This document shows positions 29,075 to 37,941 of a DNA stretch of 64,000 nt, piece by piece (the stretch's first letter is position 1; each line of letters opens with the position of its first letter). This DNA comes from Desulfosudis oleivorans. Its GTDB lineage: Bacteria; Desulfobacterota; Desulfobacteria; Desulfobacterales; SURF-7. The notes beneath the pieces are model-generated. The model worked only from the letters and a program-made list of their open reading frames with translations, did not search any database and had not been told where the DNA came from. Made by a program: the position numbers and the translations under genes. The stretch spans positions 20,580 through 84,579 of the forward strand of contig DYJC01000012.1 in the NCBI GenBank assembly GCA_020723305.1. The letters are read 5' to 3'.

Positions 29075-29128
29075 TAGATCCTGATGCCGTTACCCATGAG
29101 GTAAGTCAGGATATGAGGGAGGAAACCT

Positions 29129-29974
29129 GTGCAAAATCCATATTTACCTTATCCAGTGCGTATCGATGATATCGAGATTGCTACCGAGGATAAGAGTCTC
29201 AAAACGTTTAAATTTGTTTTTTTAAACAAAGAGGATGAAGAGAAGTTTTCATATAAGGCAGGTCAGTTTGGCGAACTTTCCGTACCTGGAAAGGGGGAAA
29301 TTCCGATCGGCATTGCTTCATCACCTGTAGAAAAAGGTTTTGTTATGTTCACGGTCAACAAGGCCGGTGTCGTAACAACCCATCTCCATAACATGAAGGT
29401 TGGAGATGTTATGGGCATCCGCGGCCCTCTTGGTAACTGGTATCCATGGGAACAGTTAGAGGGAAAGAATATTCTGATTGTCGGGGGCGGATTTGCCTTC
29501 ACGACGCTTCGTTCATCCATCGTATACATGCTTGACCCGGCCAATCGCTCAAAATTCGGCACAATTGATGTTGTTTATGGCGCCCGAAATCCAGGAATGC
29601 TTTTATATAAGAACGAACTCATTGAATGGGAAAAACGGGATGATATCAATATGCATATCACCGTTGACGGGACAACTGATCCGGACTGGAAATACAATGT
29701 CGGATTTGTTCCGCCTGTTACAGAAGCCAAGGCACCCAAAGGGGATGAGAATACATATGCGATTGTCTGTGGCCCACCCATAATGATCAAGTTTACACAG
29801 CCTGTTCTAGAAAAATTGGGATACACCCATGATAAAATTATAATGTCCCTTGAGAATCGAATGAAATGTGGCTTTGGTATGTGTGGACGCTGTGGAATCG
29901 GTAAAGAGCTGGTGTGCAAAGATGGCCCTGTATTTACATTGGATCAGCTCAATCGTACGCCAAGAGAGTATTAA
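29129..29974 (+). CDS. flxA: FAD/NAD(P)-binding subunit (FlxA/AsrB-like)
   Basis: A 281-residue ferredoxin-NADP reductase-fold protein. The FAD-binding part includes FSYKAGQFGELSVPGKGEIP, and the nucleotide-binding part ILIVGGGFAFTTLRSSIVYM and YAIVCGPPIMIKFTQ. The C-terminal CGFGMCGRCGIGKELVC is a [2Fe-2S] motif as in AsrB and PyrK. In Flx-Hdr complexes this subunit oxidises NADH. Start is GTG with GAGGGAGGAAACC upstream. It ends the operon; a 174-bp gap with its own promoter-like sequences precedes dsrC. Confidence 0.82.
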   Translation: MQNPYLPYPVRIDDIEIATEDKSLKTFKFVFLNKEDEEKFSYKAGQFGELSVPGKGEIPIGIASSPVEKGFVMFTVNKAGVVTTHLHNMKVGDVMGIRGPLGNWYPWEQLEGKNILIVGGGFAFTTLRSSIVYMLDPANRSKFGTIDVVYGARNPGMLLYKNELIEWEKRDDINMHITVDGTTDPDWKYNVGFVPPVTEAKAPKGDENTYAIVCGPPIMIKFTQPVLEKLGYTHDKIIMSLENRMKCGFGMCGRCGIGKELVCKDGPVFTLDQLNRTPREY

Positions 29975-30040
29975 TAATATCTACGGACTATGGGTTATTC
30001 TTTTAAGAAAGATTTATAATTGTTAGAGGTTGTTTTCATA

Positions 30041-30067
30041 TTGACATTGTACTTGGGTTAATATAAA
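30041..30067 (+). promoter_or_regulatory. weak candidate promoter of dsrC
   Basis: TTGACA at 30041-30046 and TATAAA at 30062-30067 are only 15 bases apart, shorter than ideal, about 80 bp before the dsrC start. The remainder of 29975-30148 shows only the strong AAGGAGGG ribosome site. Confidence 0.3.
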
Positions 30068-30148
30068 AAAATAAACTTTGATGTGACTCAGTCACTTAAT
30101 ACAGGCAGAAGGCCTTAAATAATAATACTATATAAGGAGGGTTTATCA

Positions 30149-30466
30149 ATGGCTGATGTGGAATTCAATGGCGAGACATTCCCTGTCGATGAAGACGGTT
30201 TTATTCTGGATTTCAATCTTTGGACAAAAAATTGGGTTCAGTATGTAAAACAGGAAGAGGGGATTGATGAGTTGAACGAAGAACACTGGCAGGTTATTAA
30301 TATTCTTCAGGATTACTACAAGAAAAATGGAATTGCACCCATGGTGCGAGTTCTTTCCAAACTGACCAATTTCAAGCTGAAACATATTTATGAACTGTTT
30401 CCGTCAGGACCGGGTAAAGGGGCTTGTAAAATGGCTGGTCTCCCAAAACCGACAGGATGTGTATAA
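30149..30466 (+). CDS. dsrC: DsrC, sulfur-carrying partner of dissimilatory sulfite reductase
   Basis: Carries sulfite-derived sulfur as a trisulfide between its two C-terminal cysteines, made by DsrAB and reduced by DsrMKJOP or soluble heterodisulfide-type reductases. The 105-residue protein ends GPGKGACKMAGLPKPTGCV: the two cysteines are separated by ten residues and the last is penultimate, the full functional arm rather than the TusE type. The helix-rich core (DGFILDFNLWTKNWVQYV) is typical. AAGGAGGG before the ATG suggests high expression, and a strong terminator follows, so it can be a single-gene transcript. It sits just after the Hdr/Flx operon. Confidence 0.96.
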   Translation: MADVEFNGETFPVDEDGFILDFNLWTKNWVQYVKQEEGIDELNEEHWQVINILQDYYKKNGIAPMVRVLSKLTNFKLKHIYELFPSGPGKGACKMAGLPKPTGCV

Positions 30467-30491
30467 TCCGGTTTTTCAAGTAAAGTATGAT

Positions 30492-30530
30492 AAAAAGGTC
30501 CTGAATTTTCAGGGCCTTTTTTGTTTTTAT
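30492..30530 (+). terminator. rho-independent terminator after dsrC
   Basis: AAAAAGGTCCTGAA and TTCAGGGCCTTTTTT form a stem of about 13 pairs with a short loop, followed by a T-rich run. It lies 26 bp after the dsrC stop. Confidence 0.8.
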
Positions 30531-30586
30531 TCTGGTTTAATGGGTTCAAAGCTGAAATGCAAGGTGATCAAGAAAAAGGAAGAGTT

Positions 30587-31066
30587 ATGCATACCGATCA
30601 TACGGATCAGGACATATATCTCGATGATATCGACAGGGAGCTTATCAATCAGATTCAGTCGGATTTTCCAATCACCACAAGACCATTCCAGATAATTGCA
30701 GATCAAATCGGTATTACGGAACAAGAAGTATTAACCCGAATCTATCAGCTTAAAAAAAAAAAAATAATTCGCAGAATTGGTGGAAATTTCGTACCGGAGA
30801 AGCTCGGATTTGTCAGTACCTTGTGTGCGGCAAAAGTCCCGGAAGACAAGATCGATGAATTTTCAAATATTGTGAACCAGTATCCGGGTGTAACTCATAA
30901 TTATCTTCGGGATAACCCTTATAATATCTGGTTTACTTTTATTACTGCATCTATTGAAGAAATCGAAAAAAATTTAATTCAGATTTCTGAACTTACCGGT
31001 ATCATGGGAATCCTAAATCTTCCTGCCACAAAAGTTTTCAAGATACGCGCCGAATTTATGGTGTGA
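30587..31066 (+). CDS. siroheme decarboxylase subunit (AhbA/AhbB, Lrp-like fold)
   Basis: Half of the heterodimer that converts siroheme to didecarboxysiroheme in the alternative haem pathway of sulfate reducers. The 159-residue protein has a winged-helix start (DDIDRELINQIQSDFPITTR), RRIGGNFVPEKLGFVSTL and the hallmark PGVTHNYLRDNPYNIWFT, which distinguishes it from true Lrp/AsnC regulators. I chose the ATG at 30587 (AAAAAGGAAGAG upstream) because the longer frame runs into the dsrC terminator. Subunit A versus B cannot be assigned without the partner, which is not in the window. Confidence 0.85.
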   Translation: MHTDHTDQDIYLDDIDRELINQIQSDFPITTRPFQIIADQIGITEQEVLTRIYQLKKKKIIRRIGGNFVPEKLGFVSTLCAAKVPEDKIDEFSNIVNQYPGVTHNYLRDNPYNIWFTFITASIEEIEKNLIQISELTGIMGILNLPATKVFKIRAEFMV

Positions 31067-31075
31067 GAGGATTTC

Positions 31076-31885
31076 ATGGAAGATATTCATATTGCCTCCG
31101 TTATTTTTCATGCGCCGGTTTTAAGGGTAGATGAAAATATTGAGCAGATGGAAAGGTTTGTGAAAGAAGCAAAGAAGCAGATGGCAAAAATCATCTGTTT
31201 CCCGGAAATGAATATCACGGGATATTCCACTCGAATTGACATTTTCCCGCCAACCATTATTGATTCAGAAAAAATTTTACAGAAGCTCACCGTCATGGCG
31301 AGGCAGAATGAAATGGTCATTTTATCCGGGTTTGCGGAAATGGATGATGCAGGTCATATCTTTGCCTCTCACGCGGTTGTAAAACCGGATGGAGAGATCG
31401 GGATATACCGGAAGCTTTTTTTGGCACCTCCGGAAAGGGATGTTTTCACTCAAGCTTCAACTATTCCAATTTTTGAGGCATGCAATATCAAGTTTGGGAT
31501 TCAGCTCTGCTATGACGCACATTTTCCGGAATTGACCTCTCATATGGCGAGAAACGGCGCGGATGTTATTTTTATGCCTCATGCATCCCCAAAGGGAACT
31601 CCGGAAGAAAAATATTGTTCCTGGATGCGGCATTTGCCGGCAAGAGCATATGATAACAGTCTTTTTATTGTGGCATGTAATCAAACCGGCAACAATGGTG
31701 CCGGCCTTGATTTTCCAGGTCTTGCAATGGTTTTCGATCCTTCGGGAGAATTGATTGCAAAGGATATCAGCGGTAAGGAGGGTATGGTTGTTACAGAGTT
31801 GAAACTCGGGCTTTTGGAAAAAGTTCGAAACCACCGGATGCGCTATTTTCTGCCCAATCGAAGGGATGACTTGTTTCCATTTTAA
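31076..31885 (+). CDS. carbon-nitrogen hydrolase (nitrilase superfamily)
   Basis: A 269-residue amidase-like enzyme with the complete Glu-Lys-Cys triad: ICFPEMNITGYS (Glu), GIYRKLFLAPPERDVF (Lys) and FGIQLCYDAHFPEL (Cys). The C-terminal stretch VFDPSGELIAKD is typical. The substrate is unknown; candidates are small amides or N-carbamoyl compounds. It begins 9 bp after the Ahb subunit and is probably co-transcribed. It converges with, and overlaps, the next gene by four bases. Confidence 0.87.
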   Translation: MEDIHIASVIFHAPVLRVDENIEQMERFVKEAKKQMAKIICFPEMNITGYSTRIDIFPPTIIDSEKILQKLTVMARQNEMVILSGFAEMDDAGHIFASHAVVKPDGEIGIYRKLFLAPPERDVFTQASTIPIFEACNIKFGIQLCYDAHFPELTSHMARNGADVIFMPHASPKGTPEEKYCSWMRHLPARAYDNSLFIVACNQTGNNGAGLDFPGLAMVFDPSGELIAKDISGKEGMVVTELKLGLLEKVRNHRMRYFLPNRRDDLFPF

Positions 31886-32583
31886 AATGGCATTTCAAAC
31901 AATTTGGGAGGCCGATACAGTCCATGAGATTCCACCCGTTTTTTTACACCGTTCAAGTGCTCTGTTAACAGCTTTTCCACCATATAGCTTTCAACAAATT
32001 CCGGCAGAGCAGTTGAAAATTCTATCATTAAGGAGAATTGATAAACGGTTTTCTTGTCGTTTTCAAATGGTTCGGCAATCATGAACCCTTCTATGTGTTT
32101 AATCGTATCGGTTGGGTCCTTGACCGGTATTCCGATGAGATTGTAAATTCTCACATCTTCCGGTTTGATGAGGTGCCATTCCTGCCGATAGCGGGACTCT
32201 TCAAATTGGACATCAAGCGTAAATAAAAAATCATATAACGGTATGCTGATTTTGCACTCAATAAAAGATTGTCCGATTGCATTTTTTTGAATCGGTTTCA
32301 ATGCTGCGATCGTATTATAATATTCAACGTCAGGAACAAGTTCGGCCATAAACTTCCAGTCTTTTATCACTTCCCAAACTTCTTTTGGAGGAGCATCAAT
32401 TAAAAGAAGCCCATAAACCTGTTTTTGATTGCTCTTTTCATCTTTTGCAATTGTGTAATCAAAAATTTGAAGCTCATACGCCAGAAGCTTGTTCTGATCA
32501 ATCACAAATTTGGATTCTGTCTCACCAGAACAAGCTGCTCCGGGCAGGCACAGGATTAAAATGAGAAGCAAGAGTTGTTTCAT
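31882..32583 (-). CDS. START/SRPBCC-like lipoprotein
   Basis: A 233-residue exported protein. The N-terminus MKQLLLLILILCLPGAACSG ends in a lipobox (PGAAC), so it is probably a lipid-anchored periplasmic protein. The mature part matches SRPBCC/START-like lipid-binding folds: LLIDAPPKEVWEVIKDWKF, then LDVQFEESRYRQEWHLIKPE and YQFSLMIEFSTALPEFV. Such proteins bind hydrophobic ligands; the ligand is unknown. It is followed downstream only by the convergent nitrilase gene. Confidence 0.75.
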   Translation of the reverse strand: MKQLLLLILILCLPGAACSGETESKFVIDQNKLLAYELQIFDYTIAKDEKSNQKQVYGLLLIDAPPKEVWEVIKDWKFMAELVPDVEYYNTIAALKPIQKNAIGQSFIECKISIPLYDFLFTLDVQFEESRYRQEWHLIKPEDVRIYNLIGIPVKDPTDTIKHIEGFMIAEPFENDKKTVYQFSLMIEFSTALPEFVESYMVEKLLTEHLNGVKKRVESHGLYRPPKLFEMPF

Positions 32584-32628
32584 GTCGTGTGATTGGTTGC
32601 AGGATCTTTTTTAGCTTTCATTATTGTT

Positions 32629-33333
32629 TTATTCTATCACATATGACGATTGTTTTTGTGTTAATCCATATAAAGAGATCGTTAGAATCAATGGTCTGCC
32701 AAAAAGAAACTCAAGCATTTCGGAGATCATTGGATTTTTTTCAATGATCAATTGGCGCAAGCAGCTGTCAAATTGAATGATATTGTTTAATTTTTGTAAA
32801 GCCCCATGATTATTTTTATTTTCTTTTATCTGACCTGCAAGTGCTGCAACCTTTTGATAAGAACATTGGCCCTGATGGTTTTGAACCAGACTCCATAATT
32901 CGTCTATCGAAAGGATAAGTTCTTTCCGGCTGATTCTGGTTGTATCGTAAAAAGATAAAATATCTTTTGTATCCCAGCATTTTAGTTTTCTGCATTCAAC
33001 AGGACGATCTGGATAGATCTGACAGCCGGAATGATCTGGATCGAAAAAAATACACTCATGACTGTTTTTTTTGTTTTTGATTTTAATAATATCTGTTTTT
33101 GCAGGTTCTATGATTTTTTTAATGTTATCAAACGATGGTTCATGCTGTCGAATTGTGAATAGATATTTCAATGGGATATTGCCTTTTTCAATCAACTCCC
33201 TGTCTTCAAAATGGATGGAGGGGCCTCCTTTTTTACAACAAACGCCACAACGAGTGCATGAGGATGTTCTGATTTGCGGATTGGTTTTATTGCCCGTACT
33301 TATTTTTCCCCGTTGTTTGATCATGGTTCTCAT
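32629..33333 (-). CDS. YkgJ-family cysteine cluster protein
   Basis: A 234-residue protein with the zinc- or iron-chelating cysteine cluster of the YkgJ family: SSCTRCGVCCKKGGPS near residue 25, then CIFFDPDHSGCQIYPDRP and VECRKLKCWD. Function is unknown. The C-terminal half is helical with no motif. An ATG three codons downstream of the first is an equally good start. Confidence 0.8.
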   Translation of the reverse strand: MRTMIKQRGKISTGNKTNPQIRTSSCTRCGVCCKKGGPSIHFEDRELIEKGNIPLKYLFTIRQHEPSFDNIKKIIEPAKTDIIKIKNKKNSHECIFFDPDHSGCQIYPDRPVECRKLKCWDTKDILSFYDTTRISRKELILSIDELWSLVQNHQGQCSYQKVAALAGQIKENKNNHGALQKLNNIIQFDSCLRQLIIEKNPMISEMLEFLFGRPLILTISLYGLTQKQSSYVIE

Positions 33334-33508
33334 TTGTTATACATATCATAAAAAGACGCCCCCTTCACCATTTTTTGATAATATGGTTGAGAGGACGTGG
33401 TGATTAAAAAATTAATGAATTCTTATAATTCGTAAGGAGTATAATAAAAGAAAAAAGTAAATACAAGGGGAGGTATCGGTTTTGCCCAAGCAGTTGAAGG
33501 GATATGTT

Positions 33509-34168
33509 TCAAATTTTCCCATTGTATTCTTCAAGAAACTGGTTGAAAAAAATAACCATGAAGTTATGGCGTTTTTCAGCCATTCTGTATCCCTCGGCAG
33601 TCAATATTTTATCTTTTATTTTACAAAGTTTTTTCCTATATTCCCGATAGCCCGTATCCTCCTTTGAATAGGGTTTTGTGTTTTGAATATTGTTATCTGT
33701 ATTGTGAAGCCTTGCCCCAAGTTCTCCGGCAAAAAGATAGGCCCTTGCAATACCCACTGCACCGATCGCATCCAGTTTATCTGCATCAAACAGAACTTTT
33801 GCTTCAATGGTTTCAGGCACGTTGTTTCCCCTGAAACGGTGTGTTTTTATGGCATGAATAATATTCATTTTTTGTTCATTAGACAAAGGAAGATCCTGAA
33901 TAATGTTTTTTCCCATCTCTGCACCTTTTTCAGCATGGCAGATCTGTCCGTTGGATCTGTCCTGATAATATCGGCCGATGTCATGGAGACAGGCAGCGAT
34001 GAGAAGTACGTTCATGTCTGCATTTTCAATGGGACCAATATGTTCACATAACCGTATTACCCGTAATGTGTGGTCCCAGTCATGACTTCCTTTGGCATGA
34101 CTGAAACTCTGTTCGGCTATTTTCCACACCCATGCCACAGAATCAGCAGGGTTTGCTATTTTTGACAT
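33509..34168 (-). CDS. HD-domain phosphohydrolase
   Basis: A 219-residue HD-superfamily protein. Metal ligands are in HDWDHTLRVIRL (first His), AACLHDIGRYYQD (His-Asp) and VLFDADKLDAIGAVGIAR (Asp). The pattern matches YedJ/YpgQ-type HD hydrolases that act on nucleotides. I placed the start at the ATG at 34168 (MSKIANPADSVAWVW), since the 51 residues before it in the longer frame look non-coding. The 33334-33508 gap upstream of the YkgJ gene holds nothing clear. Confidence 0.83.
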   Translation of the reverse strand: MSKIANPADSVAWVWKIAEQSFSHAKGSHDWDHTLRVIRLCEHIGPIENADMNVLLIAACLHDIGRYYQDRSNGQICHAEKGAEMGKNIIQDLPLSNEQKMNIIHAIKTHRFRGNNVPETIEAKVLFDADKLDAIGAVGIARAYLFAGELGARLHNTDNNIQNTKPYSKEDTGYREYRKKLCKIKDKILTAEGYRMAEKRHNFMVIFFNQFLEEYNGKI

Positions 34169-34362
34169 GGTTTGTGTGTTATACCTCACAATAAGTATTA
34201 TTTCGATTCGATAAAGTGTATATAGGGTACCTGAAAAGATTTCAATATTGAAAATTTTATATTGAAAACTTGATAGATGATCCGCTATGGAAAAAGAGTA
34301 CAATATGATTGCATTTATCATACGAACATACTCGACAATGACTCATAAGGAGAACCAATTCA

Positions 34363-35085
34363 ATGACACCACCTGTATTATTAGAAATAAAAGAACATAT
34401 CGCGATCATTACACTGAATCGACCTGAAAAAAGAAATGCAATCAGTCAATCCCTTTTGATTGAGTTGTATAATAATCTTGAAAAGATATCGGCTGACCCG
34501 GAGATTCGAGTTGGAATTTTAACAGGGGCCGGGGATACCTTTTGTGCAGGTCTTGATCTTTCGAAATTACTAACTGATAATTTAATGGATCCAAGAGGTG
34601 ATGGCAAAGATCTGTTTGATATCTTGAGAAAGGTGAAGAAACCCATCATCGGAGCAATCAATGGCCATGCGATCACAGGTGGTTTTGAGCTGGCCCTGAA
34701 TTGTGATTTTTTGATTGCCTCGGAGAATGCTTCTTTTGCAGATACCCATGCAAAGATCGGTATCCATCCGGGATGGGGAATGACGCAGCTTCTGCAACAG
34801 GCTGTTGGAGTGCGCATGGCCAAACAGATGTCGTTTACGTGTACCTTTTATTCTGCCCAGAAGATGCTTGCTGCAGGTCTTGTGAATGAGGTTGTCCCCA
34901 AAGATCAGCTTATGAAAAGATGTATGGAAATTGCAGCTGATATTGCTTCCGTGAATCAGGAGATGCTTGGGATTGTGAAAACTCTTATTGAACAGGGAAG
35001 TGCCGATACCTTTGATCATGGATTAGGCTTAGAGAGGAAGGGCTTTACGGATTTTCTGATGAAAAGTGGTATCTTGAAAAAGTAA
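34363..35085 (+). CDS. enoyl-CoA hydratase/isomerase family protein
   Basis: A 240-residue crotonase. It has ITLNRPEKRNAISQSLLIEL, the oxyanion-hole segment GAGDTFCAGLDLSKLL and GHAITGGFELALNCDFLIA with a Glu at the first catalytic position (GGFE). The second usual Glu position (ADTHAKIGIHPGWGM) holds other residues, which makes an isomerase or other crotonase activity possible as well as hydration. It stands alone between the HD gene and the second MITE-like element. Confidence 0.82.
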   Translation: MTPPVLLEIKEHIAIITLNRPEKRNAISQSLLIELYNNLEKISADPEIRVGILTGAGDTFCAGLDLSKLLTDNLMDPRGDGKDLFDILRKVKKPIIGAINGHAITGGFELALNCDFLIASENASFADTHAKIGIHPGWGMTQLLQQAVGVRMAKQMSFTCTFYSAQKMLAAGLVNEVVPKDQLMKRCMEIAADIASVNQEMLGIVKTLIEQGSADTFDHGLGLERKGFTDFLMKSGILKK

Positions 35086-35180
35086 CCCCATTTGGCTTAT
35101 ACAGCAAGCAATGATCCCATTAATAAGAATTGGAATTATTCGTGATTATGAATTTTTGAGCAAGAGTATTTTTTACAAAT

Positions 35181-35302
35181 GAGCCAATCTCAAAACGATT
35201 ATTAAGCGTCACACCGGCGAAAGTCAGTGCTCAGAAAAGAGCCGAAAATACTGGATTTTCGTTTTCGCCGGAACTACAATAAGAGACTTTTGAAATTGGC
35301 TC
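35181..35302 (-). repeat. 122-bp MITE-like element, copy 2
   Basis: Starts GAGCCAATCTCAAAA and ends TTTTGAAATTGGCTC, with the same palindromic interior (CCGGCGAAAGTCAGT and CGTTTTCGCCGG) as the element at 23076-23197 but in reverse orientation. It is the same length with scattered substitutions. It lies just before the sirtuin gene and ends 31 bp before its start. Confidence 0.85.
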
Positions 35303-35333
35303 AAATGATAACAGAATGAACAGGAGCTGCACC

Positions 35334-36161
35334 ATGGGTAAATGGAGACAGGAACTGGAGGAAGCTGCATCGGTCTTGTCAAAGGCTACAAGAGCAACTG
35401 CCTTTTGTGGGGCAGGTATTTCAGCGGAAAGCAGTATCCCGACTTTTCGGGATCCCGGAGGACTCTGGGATCAGATTAATCCCATGGAAGCCGGCACAGT
35501 AAAGGGACTTTTACGGGCTTTCCAGGAAAAATCGGATATAATTGTTCCCATATTGATGACCATGCTGGATCGGTTTGAAAAATCAGAACCCAATGCCGGG
35601 CATCTGGCGCTTTCCCATCTTGAAAAAATGGGGATTGTAAAAACAGTAATCACTCAAAATATTGATAATCTTCATCATGAGGCTGGGACAAAAGATTTAA
35701 TTGAGGTACATGGAAATCTTTTCAGAATGTATTGCTTATCCTGTGGACGTAACAAAAATGTTGACAGGAAAAGGTATGTTCAGACCATCCGTAATCGGTT
35801 GTTAAAAATATCGGTGTATGATCTGGATGCACTGATCAGCCTTGCAGTGGAATGTGATCAATGTGGTTCTCTGACCAGACCGGATGTCGTAATGTTTGGT
35901 GAGGCAGTGAAATCCTTGCCGCAAGCTTTTCGTGTTTCAATTCAATCTGATGTTATGATGGTTCTGGGGACATCCGGGGCAGTATTTCCTGCTGCATCGT
36001 TTCCGGTGGAGGCAAAAAATGCTGGGGCAAAGGTTATTGTCATTAATCCAACCGAAAATGGGTTTAAACATTGCTCAGATATCTATATTCCCATGAAAGC
36101 AGGTGATGCGCTGCCTTTTATTGTTGAGAAAATAAAGAAAAGTACTGAAAAACAGATCTGA
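35334..36161 (+). CDS. NAD-dependent protein deacylase (sirtuin)
   Basis: Removes acyl groups from protein lysines using NAD. The 275-residue protein has FCGAGISAESSIPTFRDPGG, the TQNIDNLHHEAG active-site block with EVHGNLF (catalytic His), and a zinc ribbon of two Cys pairs (CLSCGRN and CDQCGS). The region between the two Cys pairs is longer than in most bacterial sirtuins. The start at 35334 is favoured by AGGAG seven bases upstream; a further ATG at 35316 lacks this. Confidence 0.9.
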   Translation: MGKWRQELEEAASVLSKATRATAFCGAGISAESSIPTFRDPGGLWDQINPMEAGTVKGLLRAFQEKSDIIVPILMTMLDRFEKSEPNAGHLALSHLEKMGIVKTVITQNIDNLHHEAGTKDLIEVHGNLFRMYCLSCGRNKNVDRKRYVQTIRNRLLKISVYDLDALISLAVECDQCGSLTRPDVVMFGEAVKSLPQAFRVSIQSDVMMVLGTSGAVFPAASFPVEAKNAGAKVIVINPTENGFKHCSDIYIPMKAGDALPFIVEKIKKSTEKQI

Positions 36162-37440
36162 TTTTGGCGGAGCTGATGGAATCAAAAACGGGAAAAATCG
36201 CTTTGTCTATGTTTCCATCTGAATCATTAAGTAAGGTGTTGATAGACCATATCGTTTCTCGGTGAAAAAAAACACCGTTTCTGGCAGGTCTTTTAAAAGA
36301 GACTTACAATTATTTTTCACAATAAATGCTTCATAAAAAATGATAAATATTTGATATAGTTATTAATATTTTGATAACTTGCGACGCGGTCGACAGCTCT
36401 GCAATTATCAGTTCCTGAATGGATATTATCTTGTCCCACTGGATGGATCTGAATATTTTTCTTCCGATAAAGCAAACTGTCCATATTGCTTGAAGACCTA
36501 ACCCGTCAAAGGGGACGTCCGCTATCATCACCAGATCCTGCAAGCTGTCATCGTCCATCCCAACATCCGACAGGAGCTTTTCCTCTTTTCGGAACCGATC
36601 CAAAACAGCGATGGAAATGAGTTACAATAAAACTCTCATACCTGTTTCTACATAATCCTGTCAGGTCCATCACCTCATCCACAGGTGTGCGCCTATAGGA
36701 TATCTGTGATAATCGCCTATCAACCAGACCATCTACCCCCTCTTCTTGATAACAATTAATATAACTGCGAAATGGTCCTTTCGCACACCCCAAACAGTCT
36801 ACCTGCCTCTTCCTGGTTAATCTTATTGCTGGCCCAACCATCTATGCCTCTTCAAATCTCATCTTCCGGATCTCCTGTAACTCTCATGAGCAGCACCTCC
36901 ATGGTATCCATGATATATTCCATTTCGACCGGACAAATCATGTGCTACATAACCGGATAGTTTATTTATTTCCGACAAAAGAATTATTTGTCTTGACATT
37001 AAAATAAAATTTGGATATTTGGAATGACTATTATGCGAGTTAACATTGTTCTTAAATGCGAAGAAGGTTTTGAATTTGAGCCGCAAATATTCATTTTTCC
37101 AAATGGATAAAGTAAAAAAAGTAAGCTCCAACCCAATATTAAGTATTATACATGATCGCATAAAGAAAAGAACATCTGTAAGGTAATAGTTGCCAACGAA
37201 ATAATTGTGCAGCAGTTATCAACAGGACCAAATATTCACAACTATTTTTAGAAAAATTTATAACACCACTCAACCTGCTGTCTGCAGTTCAAAATGATGA
37301 TTTGACAGCATTTTAATTTTTTTTTAAATTTCGATTTTTGTACTTCAAGGAGCAGAGCTATATCTTAAGGATACCAAAGAACCGACAGAACCAGTTGTAT
37401 CTCTCTCGCTGATGATTAAACAGGAATAGGAAGGAACCAA
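36162..37440. other. decayed region without intact genes
   Basis: Contains the transposase relic on the minus strand at 36331-36893 and otherwise only short frames. GCTGTC and GACAGC around 37282-37311 followed by a T run could be an old terminator. A TTGACA at about 36993 with TATTTG 17 bases later is the only promoter-like pair. It marks the left border of the biosynthetic island. Confidence 0.5.
36331..36893 (-). pseudogene. degenerate transposase
   Basis: Reading leftward, broken frames give a helix-turn-helix region (QEEAGRLFGVCERTISQL) and then ISYRRTPVDEVMDLTGLCRN followed by SFIVTHFHRC. This is the order found in ISNCY-type transposases with an N-terminal HTH. Several stops and frame changes interrupt it, and the catalytic domain is missing. 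The family assignment is tentative. Confidence 0.55.
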
Positions 37441-37635
37441 ATGGCGATTATCGAGAATGTCAAGGCAGAAAAACCAGATGCCGCATATACACTCGAATAC
37501 AATAAAACCCTTCAAGCAATCGTATGCAAAGTTAATGATCCACGAAAGATGTTTCCGTTTTATCTGGAAGTAAAGAACGTTGGTTTGTATAAAATCATGC
37601 AAAATAAGACGGGGAAAATACAGATGTGCAAATAG
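37441..37635 (+). CDS. small protein of unknown function at the island border
   Basis: A 64-codon frame, MAIIENVKAEKPDAAYTLEY, with GGAAGGAACCAA directly before the ATG and a good terminator 70 bp after its stop. Both suggest it is expressed. There is no signal peptide, membrane segment or leader-core boundary that would mark a peptide precursor. It has two cysteines, one in the last three residues. It may be unrelated to the cluster downstream. Confidence 0.4.
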   Translation: MAIIENVKAEKPDAAYTLEYNKTLQAIVCKVNDPRKMFPFYLEVKNVGLYKIMQNKTGKIQMCK

Positions 37636-37703
37636 AATAATCATAAGCGAAAACGAAAGCAAGCAAGCAAACAGCAAATCACCAAATTGCTAAGTAGCTA
37701 GCC

Positions 37704-37744
37704 AGCCGAAATCACCCATAAGCGGGAGATTCGGCTTTTTTAAT
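37704..37744 (+). terminator. rho-independent terminator before the biosynthetic cluster
   Basis: AGCCGAAATCACCC and GCGGGAGATTCGGCT form a long stem with an ATAA loop and a T6 tail. It isolates the cluster genes from upstream transcription. Confidence 0.75.
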
Positions 37745-37941
37745 TTTTTGCCTTTAAAAATTGAAATTCAATATTCCAAAAGAATTTAAATTTAAAGGCA
37801 ATTGACTTTCAAGAAATTCTGCAAGACCCAATTGAGTGAATCAGCATTAAAAGATGTAGTATCAGCTGCTTACATTTGAAAAAGATTATAAGTTATAACA
37901 AAAATCGGTGTTCTCTAGGGTTTAATATTTGGAGAAGTAGT

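Noticed and set aside
30521..30586. Upstream extension of the siroheme decarboxylase frame
   Set aside because: It overlaps the dsrC terminator and lacks a ribosome site; the ATG at 30587 has one.
37282..37325. GCTGTC/GACAGC hairpin with T run as a terminator
   Set aside because: The loop is long, the stem short and no intact gene precedes it; mentioned only as a possibility.
36162..37440. CRISPR array or tRNA gene in the gene-poor region
   Set aside because: No regularly spaced repeats and no cloverleaf-like sequence were seen here or elsewhere in the window.
37345..37677. 110-codon minus-strand frame opposite the small border gene
   Set aside because: No ribosome site, while the plus-strand frame has both a good ribosome site and a terminator.
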